From NCBI GenBank assembly GCA_029953675.1, contig JAMWBK010000003.1, forward strand, positions 1,116,001 through 1,180,000: a DNA stretch of 64,000 nucleotides. The letters are read 5' to 3'. Positions within the stretch are counted from its first letter, which is position 1. Each line of letters begins with the position of its first letter. Below the pieces are notes generated by a model. It ran no database searches. It was not told the origin of the DNA and saw only the letters and a program-made list of their open reading frames with translations. This DNA comes from Rhodosorus marinus (Eukaryota > Rhodophyta > Stylonematophyceae > Stylonematales > Stylonemataceae). The position numbers and the translations under genes were made by a program. Positions 46,457-58,700 of this stretch are shown here, one piece after another.

Positions 46457-47168
46457 CTTAATGCAAACATCGATTTAAGAAAACAAAATCGATATGTTAA
46501 ACATCGATTTAATCGTTTTCAAAACTCAATTAATTTGGCTCTTCTTTCAATTTTTCACGAATACAAAATCTTCGTCGTATCCAATCAATTAACCAATTAA
46601 CATCATTCAATACCAATCAAATCTTAAAATATTAATCTTTCGAAATATTTTATGACAATCATCCTATTTATTCATTTTTTCACTACGAACCATTCTCGAA
46701 CCTGACTAGCCCAAAACTCTTTTCCGCGCTAGGCAGCAAAATGAAATTCTTGTTCGGGACTTTTACCCCCTTCCTAAAGAATCGTTTTTGCCATGAATGC
46801 TGGCTATATTCATAAACAAATATTTCTTGATAGCCAAATATCTCATCGGAATAAACAGAGAAAAACCTACCCCTTCCGTGTTTTATAGATATTGTAGAAG
46901 TGGTTGTACACGTACGAAGTACAAAGGGTGGCAATAATTTACGTAATCACGATATATTGGGTTTCTGAGTGTACTAAATAGTTTGTGCCTAGAGTCGAGC
47001 TTTTTGGGGCGACTGTCTCCTTGGGCTTGACAGTAGTCTAGATTACTTTCTCTATTCGATCATAGCGTGGCTATTAGAGAGGTGCTGGAGCGAAGGATTA
47101 GGGAAGCTGCTGGAGGTGTTAGGGTGGATTAGGAGTTGATACGATTTGGATAAATAAAATTGAACAAG

Positions 47169-47616
47169 ATGGAGGTGGCTCAAAGTGCGATGAATCTTCC
47201 GCTCGCGAGCTTCTTTGCGGATTCTCTGAGGTTGTTGCGAAGGTGTACGAAACCCGATAGAAGCGGTGAGGGGTTGAGCGTTTCCCTTGCGTTCATGGGT
47301 TGTATTTGCGTCTCCTTATTGGTCGCAGATTGGGATTAGGAATGTTAGAGAGTCTTGTTGATGTTGTTGTAGTACTGACCAAGCTACGTTTTCCTCTCTT
47401 TTGCTTTTTTGTTTGGGTGCTCGTCAAACTAGAATACCTGAAGATCGCCGGTGCTACAGCAGTGGGCTTTGCCATCATGGGCGGTATTGGATTCGCGGTT
47501 AGACTCGTACATATTCCAATCAACAATCTTCTTATAGGTACGCTACAGCCTTGATCCCGAAAACGGATCTTTTTCTGAAATCTAAGAGATGCGCGGTTCA
47601 ACTTTGAATAGGATAA
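47169..47616 (+). CDS. SEC61G: Protein translocation channel subunit Sec61 gamma
   Basis: Three exons join in phase: 47169-47265, 47433-47537 and a 5-nt terminal exon 47612-47616. They give exactly 68 residues, the length of Sec61 gamma in animals. It is the single-pass clamp helix of the ER Sec61 channel. The cytosolic part [12 protein letters not shown], followed by the junction-spanning [13 protein letters not shown], and the membrane segment [19 protein letters not shown] are nearly family consensus. The last exon supplies two bases of the final Gly codon and a TAA stop. If the acceptor at 47611 is skipped in favour of a later AG, the protein would gain an unlikely tail of about 45 residues; the family length supports the short form. 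Confidence 0.93.
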
Positions 47617-47941
47617 CACCAACGCGAGCTCAGGAAATTCTTTTCTAGATGATGCGCAGTGGATTCTCTTTGAGCCTGTGTTATTGCCAACGTGGACAAG
47701 TGGAGCGTGGGCCTCTGGTCAGAAGTCCTCAAACATGTTTCTTGGGCGAACAAAGCCCATATCTTTTTTCTAAGAAATCATATAAAAGTGAGCGCTATCA
47801 GAATAGTTACGTTCTTTTCATCTCAGCCGCTCGGAATACATCAAAGTTAGTGCTGTTAGTCGAATCGAGCACAAGCAAAAGGCGGACTCCACAGCTACCC
47901 AGCTACATCAAGAGGGTTCAGTTTCAGCTCCGCTAACATTT
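47617..47941. other. Convergent intergenic region, 325 bp
   Basis: Between the Sec61 gamma stop and the reverse PHD-GNAT gene stop. A forward 95-codon frame (47649-47936) overlaps it without recognisable sequence; probably 3' untranslated. Confidence 0.4.
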
Positions 47942-49431
47942 TCAGGAGTTTCTAATGATCGGTGAGACGATCATTTGCGAGCCCATTTCCAATAATCGCG
48001 GAAGCAACCTTCGGTGCTCCGGAATAGTCTTGTCCGTTGGCACGTAATCAAGTCGAACCTGGCCTCTCAAGGACTGTACCTCGCCACTGTATCTCATGAA
48101 ATGCTTCCTCGTGCTCGACGTCGCATGGATCACAAAATACTTGACGCCATAGCTGGCAAGGGCGCGGACTAGGACATCATGCAGGTATCTGAACAAGCCG
48201 TTCTTTCTCCGAGCCTTATGGGTTGCAGCGAATATCAGCTCCGCCGCCGTGTTATCCCCGAGAAGCCGAAAAGTACACAAGCACAAAACCTCATCATCAA
48301 GACGTAGAACTAGAGTGCGATGCATAGAATTATCCCAGTGCCGATGTTTGGCGCTTCTCAAGCTGGCGTTTATATATTCCACGTCCATCCCGTTGCGCCC
48401 ATCCACTGCTGCGAAGCATGTGTTTAGCATCTTCTGCGCTTTCTCCCACAGCTCGCCTCGTGTGGTACTCCCGATGAGTTCCAATTCGTACGCCTAGTTA
48501 CAAAACAATAAAAGAAACACTGTGAGGCTGAAGCTGCCATGTTTGCCCTCGATGGAGTGCAATATTAGAGTAACGCCAGGATATTCAAGCAGTTGATGTC
48601 AGTGCCTACCTCGTCACTGAAATCTGGAAACACCGTGGGCAATCTCTTGCTCTCGTCACACAACACTTCACGGAAGTGTAAGTCAAACTGATCAACATTA
48701 CTTAGGCAACTCTCAGAGCAGTGCCATTGGTCGTCGCTGGGCCGGGGAGGCTTCATTGAGTCAGGCATGCAATACGTGTGAAACCCACGGTTGCAGCTAT
48801 CGCAGAGGAATAGTTTCCCTGGATCATCCCCTTTGAGACATGTCTCACAAATGGCGAGGCATTCTTCCATCTCACGGAGTACCGCTTCTTGCTGTATACA
48901 ATGCTCACAATACCACTGCAGCGCGAGGTTGGTCACGTTGTTGCAAACTACATGCTCCCATACATGACAAGATTCGCACTCTACCATCTGTCGTCCATCA
49001 TCGTGATCAACTCCACAGACGCTGCAGAGGACCTTCTCCAACCCAGACCATCGTCTTCTCTTTTTACAATTCACAGCGTGTTTCCTAAGCACCGGCACCG
49101 ATGTATACACGCGACCACAATTCGAGCACGAGTAGTTCTTCCTCAAGGGAGTGCTGCGCTCGTTCGGTTCACTTGCAAGTCCAGGATAGTCTTTCGACTT
49201 TGGGCGCCTCTTTCTCGATTCCCGTTCTCGCCGCTTTGCCCTCTCGTGCTTTACCTTAACCCGACTAGGTTTTACTACCTCAGCAATACTTTCCTCATCC
49301 TCATCCAGGTTTTTCAACCATGCCAGCGCCAAAGCAAAACGCCTTTGACTCGCTGTCCTCTTACCACGAATACCATCCTTCTGACATCCTTCCAATCCTA
49401 CCCCAGGCCTTCGCAGCACCTTACCCGTCAT
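47942..49431 (-). CDS. C2H2-type finger, tandem PHD finger, GNAT-domain chromatin protein
   Basis: Two reverse exons (49431-48610 and 48493-47942) join in phase to give 457 residues. After a basic region with likely nuclear signals (KHERAKRRERESRKRRPKSK) comes a zinc-finger-like block, YSCSNCGRVYTS followed by RKHAVNC. Next is a first PHD finger beginning CSVCGVDHDDGRQMVECESC and ending WYCEHC, and a second from CETCLKGDDPGKLFLCDSC to WHCSESC. The second exon is a GNAT-type acetyltransferase domain (LVLRLDDEVLCLCTFRLLGD, then AAELIFAATHKARRKNGLFR and LLPRLLEMG). PHD plus GNAT is the arrangement of plant IDM1-type histone acetyltransferases. The acetyl-CoA loop (RRKNGLF) is not the canonical R/QxxGxG, so catalysis is not certain. 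Confidence 0.88.
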
Positions 49432-50358
49432 CGCACCAAACACATGAACGAAAACCTTAACTCCTACGCATCCTCAGCATGTCTACCTCCAACCTCTATT
49501 TCACCATTAATCACCTTCAAACATCTTAAATACTCTTATTTTCCCCGCACCTCACCACCACCAGAAGTTTTGCTTCACTAATTCAACCGCATAGTACCCC
49601 AGCCCCATCACTCCAACAACCCTACCATCACGTCTTACATCATCGAACAGAAACGTGCAGCATACTTATCATAGGGGTAAATTTTCCCGAAAAATTTCAG
49701 ATTTTTGTATTAAATAGATATATTTCGCCTTCTGAAGGCGTATTGACTAGTTTTATAGGGGGTATCACCTCCCATTCCAATTTTTGGTCTTAGGATTTGC
49801 TCAGATGGGTCTTCTGCTTAACATATTCTAGCAACACCCCTGGTAGAACGTTGCAGTTTCATTTCGTCTAATTATAGTTTTCAAAAACAAATGCCAACCA
49901 AAGGAAAGTGGATAGAAATCTAGGACTATTAACCCTGGGGGGGTACAGGTTGGCTGGAATTCTTGTGTTCGATTTGTTTTCAATAAAACAATAAGAATTG
50001 TTCCAAACGACCTCACTGGCCTCTCCCTTTTTTTATTGTTAAAAGCAAATTCTTGTCCCATCTCTTTTCCTGGCCAAGAGCAAATTTCTTTTATTAGCGA
50101 ACTGAATGTGTCAGAGGCCATATAGACATTCCATATTATCATTGTGGAGGTTTTGATTTTTGGTGCTTATGTACTCATCTCATCATCGCGTCTACCTAAA
50201 CTGTTATGTAGGGAGGCCGGTGGCGAATGCAGCGTAGGGATATTTTAGCAGAGGATTTAGCAAGAGGTAAAACCCCGACGGCGTGGTATAGTGAGGAATA
50301 TCAAAAAAAAGTTGTCTGGAGATAATGGATCAGGCGATTGAGGAGAGTGAAATCCCTC
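49432..50358. other. Divergent intergenic region, 0.9 kb
   Basis: The first 200 bp are C/A-rich, the mirrored leader pattern for the reverse PHD-GNAT gene. A small inverted repeat cgccttctgaaggcg lies near 49729. No gene seen. Sequence before 50359 is G-rich and probably the MSH5 leader. Confidence 0.5.
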
Positions 50359-53300
50359 ATGAAGAAGGAACGGAAGGAGGTACCTCTTTCCCTGAGCTCT
50401 CAGCCAGAAAGGCCGTGCTCTTTTCTTAAAGACGCGCATGTGTCTGTTCTGGTATCGAAAGTGTATGTTTCTGTATACGCGAAGGGAAAGGACTTTGGTG
50501 TTGCTTATTTTGACCCTGTCGATCAAGAGCTTTTCCACTGCTAGTACGATGAGTGCCACTGTCACTAGCGTGTGCTTTTTTTTAGTTTTCTTTTTTCTTA
50601 TTTGATCGCTCCGAGCTCATGCGCGTGCTCCATGTCCAGCGTGAAGAATTCAGAAGCTCCGCATAGCACGCTTCGGTCAGTCCTTGACGGAATACCCAGG
50701 AAAATCTTTATTCTTTCGAACAAGGTAATAAGCCAACGGTCTGCTAAATACCTCGATTACCAAAGGACCTGGTCCAAGCTGAGGTTTCGCTTGCTCACCG
50801 AGTCCTTTGCGTAGACGAAGTCCTTGCTGAGCAAAATGTCTTTCGAGGGAGGAGGTACGCACGGAGTGGCCTATCCACCAAGAAAATAAACGCCTAACCT
50901 ATCTTAGGGGGAAATCACACCCAGACCGAAGCTCGAGTTCGTACAGAACACAGGGTGTTGAGAGCCCAGGAGCAGATGTGACCGAATCATCCTGCAGCTT
51001 TGGTCAAGTGGAAACGGCGACCATAATCCAGGCCTCTGAATTCAACTACGAGACCGCCAAGCATCGAGTTACCACAATATCGGTTGCTGGAATGCGAAAC
51101 GATCTTTCTCACCAGGAAAGGCTCAACTATCTTTCATCCAAGTTAGACTTCACTGTACATACTCCGGTCCAAGCGCTCGGCGGCCTAGTCTCCTTTTTGA
51201 TCAAGAACAATCTCTTTCGCACATCCCAAGGTTCGCCCTGTACAGCAACGTCTGATCAATGCGTGTTTGTAGTCGTTTCTCCAAACCCTTGTATCCGGCA
51301 TGTTGCTCTGCAAACAGGAGCCCCTTTCTATGTGAACGACATCAAGAGGTTTGTGCCAGAGAATCTAGTAGTCCTCGGTGAGCTTACAATCCGAGGGCTG
51401 CAGGTGTTCCACGAGAACCCACATCCCGCGATCTCGGGCAGCTTGAAATCCAAGGAGAGTTCGTCTCTATACGGAGTGGCAGACAAAACTAAGAGCTTTC
51501 ACGGAAAGCGGCTCCTACGCAAGTGGTTTCACTTTCCCCTAACGGATCCAGAGGCAATAACTTCACGACTGGATGCCATCGGAGGACTCCTAGCGCCACA
51601 CGCTATTTCTCTGCACAAGGAAATGTCACAGGCACTATGTGGCATCCGGAATGTGAAACTCTCAACTCAGAAGTAAGATACGTGCACGGAATCGCGCCAT
51701 TGGAGTCAGCCTCATATTTGCCTTGACGCTCCAGAATTGTTCAGGGTGGGTCTAGCGTCAACGACTTGGCGAACGTGTACAACAGTGCAGTTTCGATTCT
51801 TCGCCTTCGCGATATTTGTTGCTCTCTGGAAGCACCCAATTTCAAAAACCGGGTAATTTGCTTCTCGAGCGAATCAGCGCACGCCATACCTGCAAAAACT
51901 GGGCTGATTCCAGTTGCGCTCAGGCCTTCGACATGTTAGTTCAGACAGGGGACCCCGACTGTATCCGGCAACTTCGAGATTTGCTAGAAGAATCAATCAA
52001 CTTTGCGGACTCAAAAGTGGAGGGAAAAGTGTGTATCAGGGATGGCTTTGACCAAGACGTTGACAGCTTAAGGCACTCCTATATGGGTCTAGACAGTTTT
52101 CTCACGAACGTTGGAATTCAAGAGATGAAAAGGTTTTGTCAATCACGAGGGCCAGCTCTTGAACCGAGTCCTGAACAAGTGCGAATTTCATCAGTACCTT
52201 AAGCATCTTGTCTTCAACGCCCACATGCAAATCAGACTGCGGAGAGATGGGTTTCTGCTCAGCAAGTTGCACGTCATCTACTATCCGCAAATCGGATACT
52301 TAATTGTGCTCGATGTCGAGGTTCTTGAAGATTCATCTCTGGACACTGGAGAGTCAAACCTGAAGAGAATCGACCTTGACTACATGTTTTCCTCCAAGAA
52401 CCATTTGTACTATAAGAGCAAAATCATGTACGAGCTTGACAACGAACTTGGGGACATTCATGGGATCCTCGTTGTAAGCAACCCAATCAAAGAAGCCATT
52501 GGCATTTCCATCCTGCGTCTTCTGTTTTGAAAACCAGCCTCAACCTGGTCGATCAGGACGCTCAAGCCAAGGTTCTCGAGAAAATTCTGGAACAACTCAG
52601 GCCTATATTTCCTAGTTTGCTTGACGCTGTCGATGCAGCGTCAGAAGCTGATTGCCTCCTGTCACTCGCCATAACCGCTAGAGAATTGAACTGGGTGCGT
52701 CCAACATTCGATCGAGACTGTTGCATTGAAATCACAGAAGGGCGGCATCCTCTTGTGGAAGCTGTAGATTCGTCGTTCGTCCCAAATTCTTCAACCTGCG
52801 GTAAAGGGGAAGTCCACCTTGTCACAGGGCCGAACCTCAGCGGAAAAAGCGTCTATCTTAAGCAGGTAAACGCAGTTATGTGCACCGACGCGCAAACTCC
52901 ACATTCATCAGGTCCTCTTCTAACTGCTTTACAACGTGCTGGCGTAGGTTGCGCATGTCGTCTACCTCGCTCAAATCGGCTCATACGTACCTGCTTTTAG
53001 CGCCAAGCTCGGATTGTTCGAAAGCATATTCACAAGATTGTCAAGTCCTCAAAGTGTCTCAGAGCAACGATCGTCCTTCCTCCTGGACTGCTCCCAGGTG
53101 ATTCTTTTTTATCCAACACCGCTGATATCTTGACATGATGATGAAGCACATCTCGTTGAGGTGTTAACACGCGCGCTCTTGCGTCCTTGACGAGCAGATC
53201 ACAGAAGGTTTGACCTTCCGGAACCGGCGAAACCTCGTGATCATCGATGAATTTGGGAAGGGGACAAGCGAGGCGGATGGAATCGCCCTGATGGCATCTG

Positions 53301-53903
53301 TTATATCCGAATTTTTAACAGCACGAGAGGTGATAGATGCGAATACGACTTCACAACTGGTCGCCGTGAAATTACTTGTAGCTAACTCGTCCTCCTCGCG
53401 TGCCTGTGCAGTCGTCAACAGTACTCCTGATGAGCACGCACTTCCATGAAGTCATTGCCTCAAACTTAATACAAGATCCGTTCAACCGCCTTAAACTATT
53501 CTCCATGAGGACTTTGGTGAAGGAGACTTCATCAGTTGATGACCTCCTCCCCAGGTAACGAGCGATTCCCACGTCTTTCGTATTTCTTTAATTACTGATC
53601 TGCAGTGGCATGCGAGGGTTTCCATCCAGCAAGCAAGTGGCTTACTTGTACAAGCTCGAACGTGGGCTTCTTTCAAGCGAGTCCCATGCGGTCTCATGTG
53701 CCCTGCTTTGTGGAGTGGACAAGAAAGTTCTGAGAAGGTTTCTTCAGGTCCGTGACTGCATATCAAAGTGCAGGCCGGTTGAATCCGAGGAAAATGGTCC
53801 ATGGGATCGAGCTCGTAAAGCCGAGATTGCGTCCATAGTCCGATCTTTCGAGCAATTTGATGTGGAGAACGGCGACCTGGATTCGCTCCTCTCGAATCCA
53901 TGA
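50359..53903 (+). CDS. MSH5: Meiotic MutS homologue MSH5
   Basis: A forward gene with about twelve short introns encodes roughly 820 residues. Supported early exons are 50359-50543, 50640-50724, 50815-50854 and one starting at 50925. The order of blocks follows MSH5: VYAKGKDFGVAYFDPVDQEL at the start, ALGGLVSFL, a clamp/lever part with SSLYGVADKTKSFHGKRLLR and WFHFPLTDPEAITSRLDAIG, then LDNELGDIHG. The ATPase domain has EGRHPLVEAVDSSFVPNS, Walker A in GPNLSGKSVYLKQV, Walker B in IIDEFGKGTSEADGIALMAS, and THFHEV. MSH4 was considered, but the N-terminal, lever and VPNS blocks match MSH5. MSH4-MSH5 stabilises crossover intermediates in meiosis. No mismatch-binding domain I is expected or seen. 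The Walker A exon is followed by an intron close to the motif. Confidence 0.92.
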
Positions 53904-54278
53904 ACCAACTCGTCCCGGTCTAAACAGGCCTATTCGACGATGCTTAACGCAAGAGCAGTCACTGAAGCAGTCACAAACGCTATCTAAAGCTAAATCAAAC
54001 AAAGCTACAATCAAACGAATTTAAAGATGACCACGCCCATACCGGAACCCCAACCCTAACTGATTGCTTCACTCGCGCCGATTCCAGAGCCGAACGACCA
54101 AACGAATGTCACTCTGCACTTAAATTCGAGCTGCATGCTCATGAAGAGGCCATTGGCGATCCTGATTGTAACCATCTACGGGCAACATATCAAACAAAAG
54201 GGACTGCCAGAATTTGAGGCGGACTCAAGAGCTGTTATCTTCGGTTTGGGTTGATGCTCACACCTGCTGCTTCGTGAC

Positions 54279-55767
54279 ATGAGTGGAGAAAATCTGCTCC
54301 TCGACGCTGTTGCGGGGTTTGCTGGACATGTAAGTCGTCGGGTTTCGGATCTGAACGGCGCAATAGAATCGCAGAGATGCAAATTGCTGAACAATTGCAC
54401 ATCAGCGGCGCCCAAAACTAACAGAAAATTCGAGGTGAGGGGCTTAGATCGGCCGTCTGTAAATTTTCTGAAGGTCTGATCCGTCCTCGAGTTTCTTTTC
54501 ATCCTTCTTTTTCTATTTCGACTTTAGCTCCCTGGACATCCATTTGTGAACTTCTTTTCACGATTTTTCGTGGCAAATGCGCGCGAGCCTGACCAGGAAA
54601 ACACGACATACTTTGCTGCCGTTGACCGAATCATTGCAGTAGGAGACATCCACGGCGACTTGGGTGCGCTCAGAAACGTGCTGAAATTGTCCAAACTCAT
54701 AGGCAGTAACGATGAGTGGGTATGCGAGATACTGCGTCAATCTCTGGCAATGGTCCGTGCTTCTTATCCCATTCCTTCTGGCTCGTGGGTAGGTTGGCGG
54801 TGGAACTGTTCTTGTCCAAGTAGGAGATTTGCTCGACCGTGGGGATCAAGAGCGAGCCGCCTTTGAGCTGCTTCTGAAATTGAGAGAAGATGCCAAGAAG
54901 CATGGAGGTGCTGTCCATATACTCCATGGGAACCATGAGATACTGAACGTTTCACTCGATTTTCGTTACGTGACACCTGGTGGATTTGTCGATTTCGAGC
55001 CCTTAGCAGACCAAGCGAACGAGAAACTCGGAAAGCTTCCACCCGCAATAAGTGAGGTAGGCATGATACTGGGCGAATCACATAGACTCAAAACTCGTGT
55101 CTCCATCATAGTCACTCAACCTCAAGAACTCTCATCGTGTTGATTGAGCAGACAATCAAGGGACTACCCGAGTTCATGCGGTCGCGCGCGTGGTCGCTTC
55201 GGCCTGGTGGGCCGTTCTCAAACAGAATATCCAAGAATCAACTTGCGATTGTGATTGGAGAAAACGTGTTTGTTCATGGCGGGCTTCGTCCAACACACTT
55301 GGCCGAGCCGGGAGCCCTGGAGACAATGAACGGCGCATGTCGTGCGTGGATGCAAGGACGCACTGAAAAACCATCATCCTTGAAGACTGGCAAGAGCCCT
55401 GTGTGGATGAGGAGTTACTCTTTGGGATCACCGAAGATTGGATCTGACGAATGCAATACTCTTCAAGCTTCGCTTGATCTGATTCCAGCGAAACGAATGA
55501 TTGTTGGGTACGGTTCTTCATGATCAATTATGTCAACACAATGTTACCAGATACTGAAAGAGTACTTCTTAAATATTTATCCTGCTCAGACACACGCCAC
55601 AGCAACAGGGAATTAACGCAGCTTGCGCCGGAAAAGTCTGGAGAATAGACACCGGAATGTCCGCCGCATACGGAGGTCCCCCGGAGGCCCTCGAGATTAC
55701 TAAACGGAGAATACGTGTACTTACCGCAAAAGGCTGGCGCTCAGCCCATTCCCGCTCATTAAACTAA
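54279..55767 (+). CDS. Shewanella-like protein phosphatase (PPP family metallophosphatase)
   Basis: Five exons join in phase (54279-54434, 54528-54719, 54793-55056, 55152-55507, 55590-55767) to give 381 residues. All PPP metal and phosphate motifs are present: VGDIHGD, VGDLLDRGDQE, LHGNHEILN, VHGGLRP and VGHTPQQQG. The substitution pattern GDLLDRGDQE and the insertion between GNHE and HGGL are those of SLP phosphatases, found in plants, algae, some protists and bacteria, rather than PP1/PP2A/PP2B. The N-terminal 55 residues precede the domain and end in NRKFELPGHPF; they are only weakly basic, so a transit peptide is possible but not clear. The substrate is unknown. The stop codon lies inside a perfect 40-bp palindrome (55757-55796). 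Confidence 0.92.
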
Positions 55768-55796
55768 ACTAGGAAGTTTCCTAGTTTAGTTTAATG
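55757..55796. repeat. Perfect 19-bp hairpin across a stop codon
   Basis: The arm cattaaactaaactaggaa (55757-55775) and its exact reverse complement (55778-55796) are separated only by gt. The last codons and TAA stop (55765-55767) of the phosphatase gene lie in the left arm. Confidence 0.95.
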
Positions 55797-58700
55797 TAAG
55801 TATTAGCGCTTATTATGTCGAGCAAATAAAGGAACCCATGTTTTTCATTCACCTTCCCCGTCATCTGTATGGAAGCTATTGCCTTATACCCATTGCCCGC
55901 TGTTGGGAACTTGTCGGATGACACGGGCTCTCCCAAAAGTAGATCGGAGCGTATGCCCATGTTCTAACTTAGTACTATTTTTCTTCAGAAGAAGGAGTCT
56001 GAACACCAGAAACAGATGTTGTCTAGAAATAGATAGTTTTGTCATAAGACATGCTTATTTAATGTTCGTGCGTAGAATATATTATTGAACATGAGAAAAA
56101 TTTGTTTCAGGTCGATGATTCTTTAACCTAGAATAGTCTGTTGTCAAAATTCGTGTACCCAGAAAAAGATTTTTTTTGAACTATTGGTTTCTACATTTGG
56201 GAGAGGTTGACGATGAAACCCACAATAGGAATTTACGTTTTGATCCGACTGGTCAGTATATAATCGAGGTTGTCGTAATTGCAAGGGTTTTGGAAGGGAT
56301 TGAGGGGATATCTTTGCGCACGGGCAATGTCTCTCAAATGAGGTTCTACCGATGAGCGACTATTGCTGGTTGAAAACTATTCCAACCGCGCCCGTTCACT
56401 ACATGTGACCGTGGCAATTTTTGGCTACAACTCTCCCCCTGTGGTTTTTCTTTGATCAAGAACGTTCCGTTTGCTGTGTGTCTGTAGGGACCGGGAGCGG
56501 TTCACAAGCTTGTGCTTTTTGAATAGTTGTTTTCGCACAGGTAGAGTAGGTTCACGGCGGACTAATTTTGCAGTACAAGTAATCGAATGGTCAGGACCGG
56601 CCGATGCGTACGATTGATCTCTCACAGGCAGTATGTGAACACACAAAACCGGAAGAAAAGCTTGCGCTTAGAACGCTAGCGTAAAGTTCAGGAGTTTGAC
56701 GGAAAGAAATCGAAATGAGTAGATAAGGCTCATCGACGTGGTTCGTATTGAAGCTAAGTATGGGACGCCTCTCCAACCTTATGACGAAGAGATGCTCTTG
56801 CCGCTATTGGACATTGTTGCGATGCTAGATGGGGCTGACAAAGTCCCACCCTCCAGCGGGTTAAGGGTCTATTGAAGTGCTAAGGTCTGTGTGGTCGCTA
56901 CTGCCAGTGTTGACATGCCGCTCTCAGAGGCCGGTCTGGTACGGAGCGATTTCTAGAAAAGTGATCCCAGCCCCTACAAACCGTAATCATCTTTGTATAA
57001 ACTGCTGCGAACAGCGTATAGTACTTAAGAACTGGTGACGTGGTCCAACTGCCTGCGGCATAAATGCGCTTCTGTTAAGGGTGCAAGGCTTCCAATCGGA
57101 GAAGCGCTTCAGTACGACATACGACGAGATCTAAACACGATAAACAGCGTGGGCCGTCGGCGGCACTCCGCGTAAACATCCCGCCCTCAATGTACTGCGC
57201 TGCATATCGTCCTCAGCTGGGGTCAGCTAAACAGGGGATGGAGTGCGAACACCTTTGACACGCATGGGCTCCGAGCTTCTATAAGGATGTTGGCTCTTCA
57301 AACTGTGAAAGCTCCGCCCGCAAGATACCATCACTGCATCCCGCCCAGGGACAGGAACTGGAGTGCACACGCCTTTCACACGCATAACTACTGACGTTGC
57401 GCTTACATACAATCTCCGCTGGGACAGGCTGTTCCTGCAACAACATGTAGCCCATATAGAACAGAAAGGGAAAGATTCAGAACGCATTCCGGGAAGTTTG
57501 GAAAACAAATTCTGATTCTCAACATTCCAAAAGGGACCCATCATGTGTGCTTGGTTTTTGCAATCATTGCGTTATGCGTTCAGACGAACGAGATCCCGTA
57601 AATTTAATCCTATGGGTGATTGTTCCCCTTTCAGAAGCCAAGTTTAGAATCGGCATATTGCCTACGTACCTTTCGTCGGGGTCGCAACTCGGTAGTCCTA
57701 ATCCGATTACGTGTACAAGCTCACCGCGCATCGGTCCCGGTTCCACACGCATCCGATCTCTTCAGGACACCCAGCCTACCTCCAGACCAACCTGACGCAA
57801 CAAAATCGTGAAGCGCACCATGATACCGCCATCCTTTTGAAAACGAGTCAGTGGATCTCCCGCTACCGTCCTCAAATGAACCTATGAGAAGACCATGCTA
57901 CCGATGACTAATACATTAGAATCAACAAGTGCATATTAAAAACAGTCTTGCTGCCAAGGAGTCATTCACGTGGTTCCAACCTCGCATCAACAACAGCTCA
58001 ATCCCAAGACCAGGAGCTAGTTCTCCCCACTCATAATGTAAGAGCGTCTCAGTCAACATTCTACTAGGTTAATTGATGTCGCCGTTGGCGGTTTTGATAA
58101 AAAAAAAAAGAGTCCATCGATACCTCCACCCTGAAGCATACTTTTACTAAATGGGCGGGAATTCATCCAATATATTTGCTACACATGTTTCTAAATAGTT
58201 CACGAAGCTTTGCTATTGGGCAATCCAAAAAGCGCTTGATGCAAGGATTTTTCGAAATAAGTGACACAGTAATGTGAAAATCTAAAGTTTGTAGTCGCAT
58301 AAGAGATATTGTATTCAAGCACAGGCCTTAAACACAGGCAAACATTCAACCAGCAAAACAAAGCAAACATAGTTTGAGGGGTAGAATCGCTAGAGGTCGA
58401 GAGACTGATTTCACAAAAGTACTAAAACTCGGCTATTCCAAGTGGGGCTTAGGGATATATGTCAATGAAAAAACCCCTGTCCACGTCTATATACCACCCC
58501 CGTCGGAATTTTACACTCTACCTCCTTCCCCCCCCCCTTTAGAGAGGACATGACGTAAGCGGAGTATTTCAGCTTAATAATTAGTTAAAAATGAAAGTAG
58601 AGTTTGCAAATGGTGTACAAGAATCCAAAAAATGTGCATCTAACAATCCGCCAACGCTGAAGGCTGAAATTTTCCTCTAAAATCAAAAATTTTGGTTTAG

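Larger units (their letters stand above)
45442..47168. other. Intergenic, 1.7 kb, with MITE
   Basis: The first 200 bp are C/A-rich, fitting the leader of the reverse exonuclease gene. From about 45780 to 46200 the plus strand is T/G-rich without a recognised gene. Tandem copies of gactagaccttcttaat begin at 46279 and 46316, and the second is interrupted by a 127-bp MITE. An A/T-rich tract follows (46460-46680), then a G-rich leader before Sec61 gamma. A reverse 83-codon frame at 46683-46934 has no support. Confidence 0.55.

Noticed and set aside
47649-47936. Forward 95-codon frame after Sec61 gamma
   Set aside because: The Sec61 gamma family length ends the gene at 47616, and the frame has no recognisable content.
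48889-49581. Forward 230-codon frame
   Set aside because: It is antisense to the well-supported PHD-GNAT exon and has no domain.
50359-53903. Calling the MutS homologue MSH4
   Set aside because: The N-terminal, lever and ATPase-flanking blocks match MSH5 instead.
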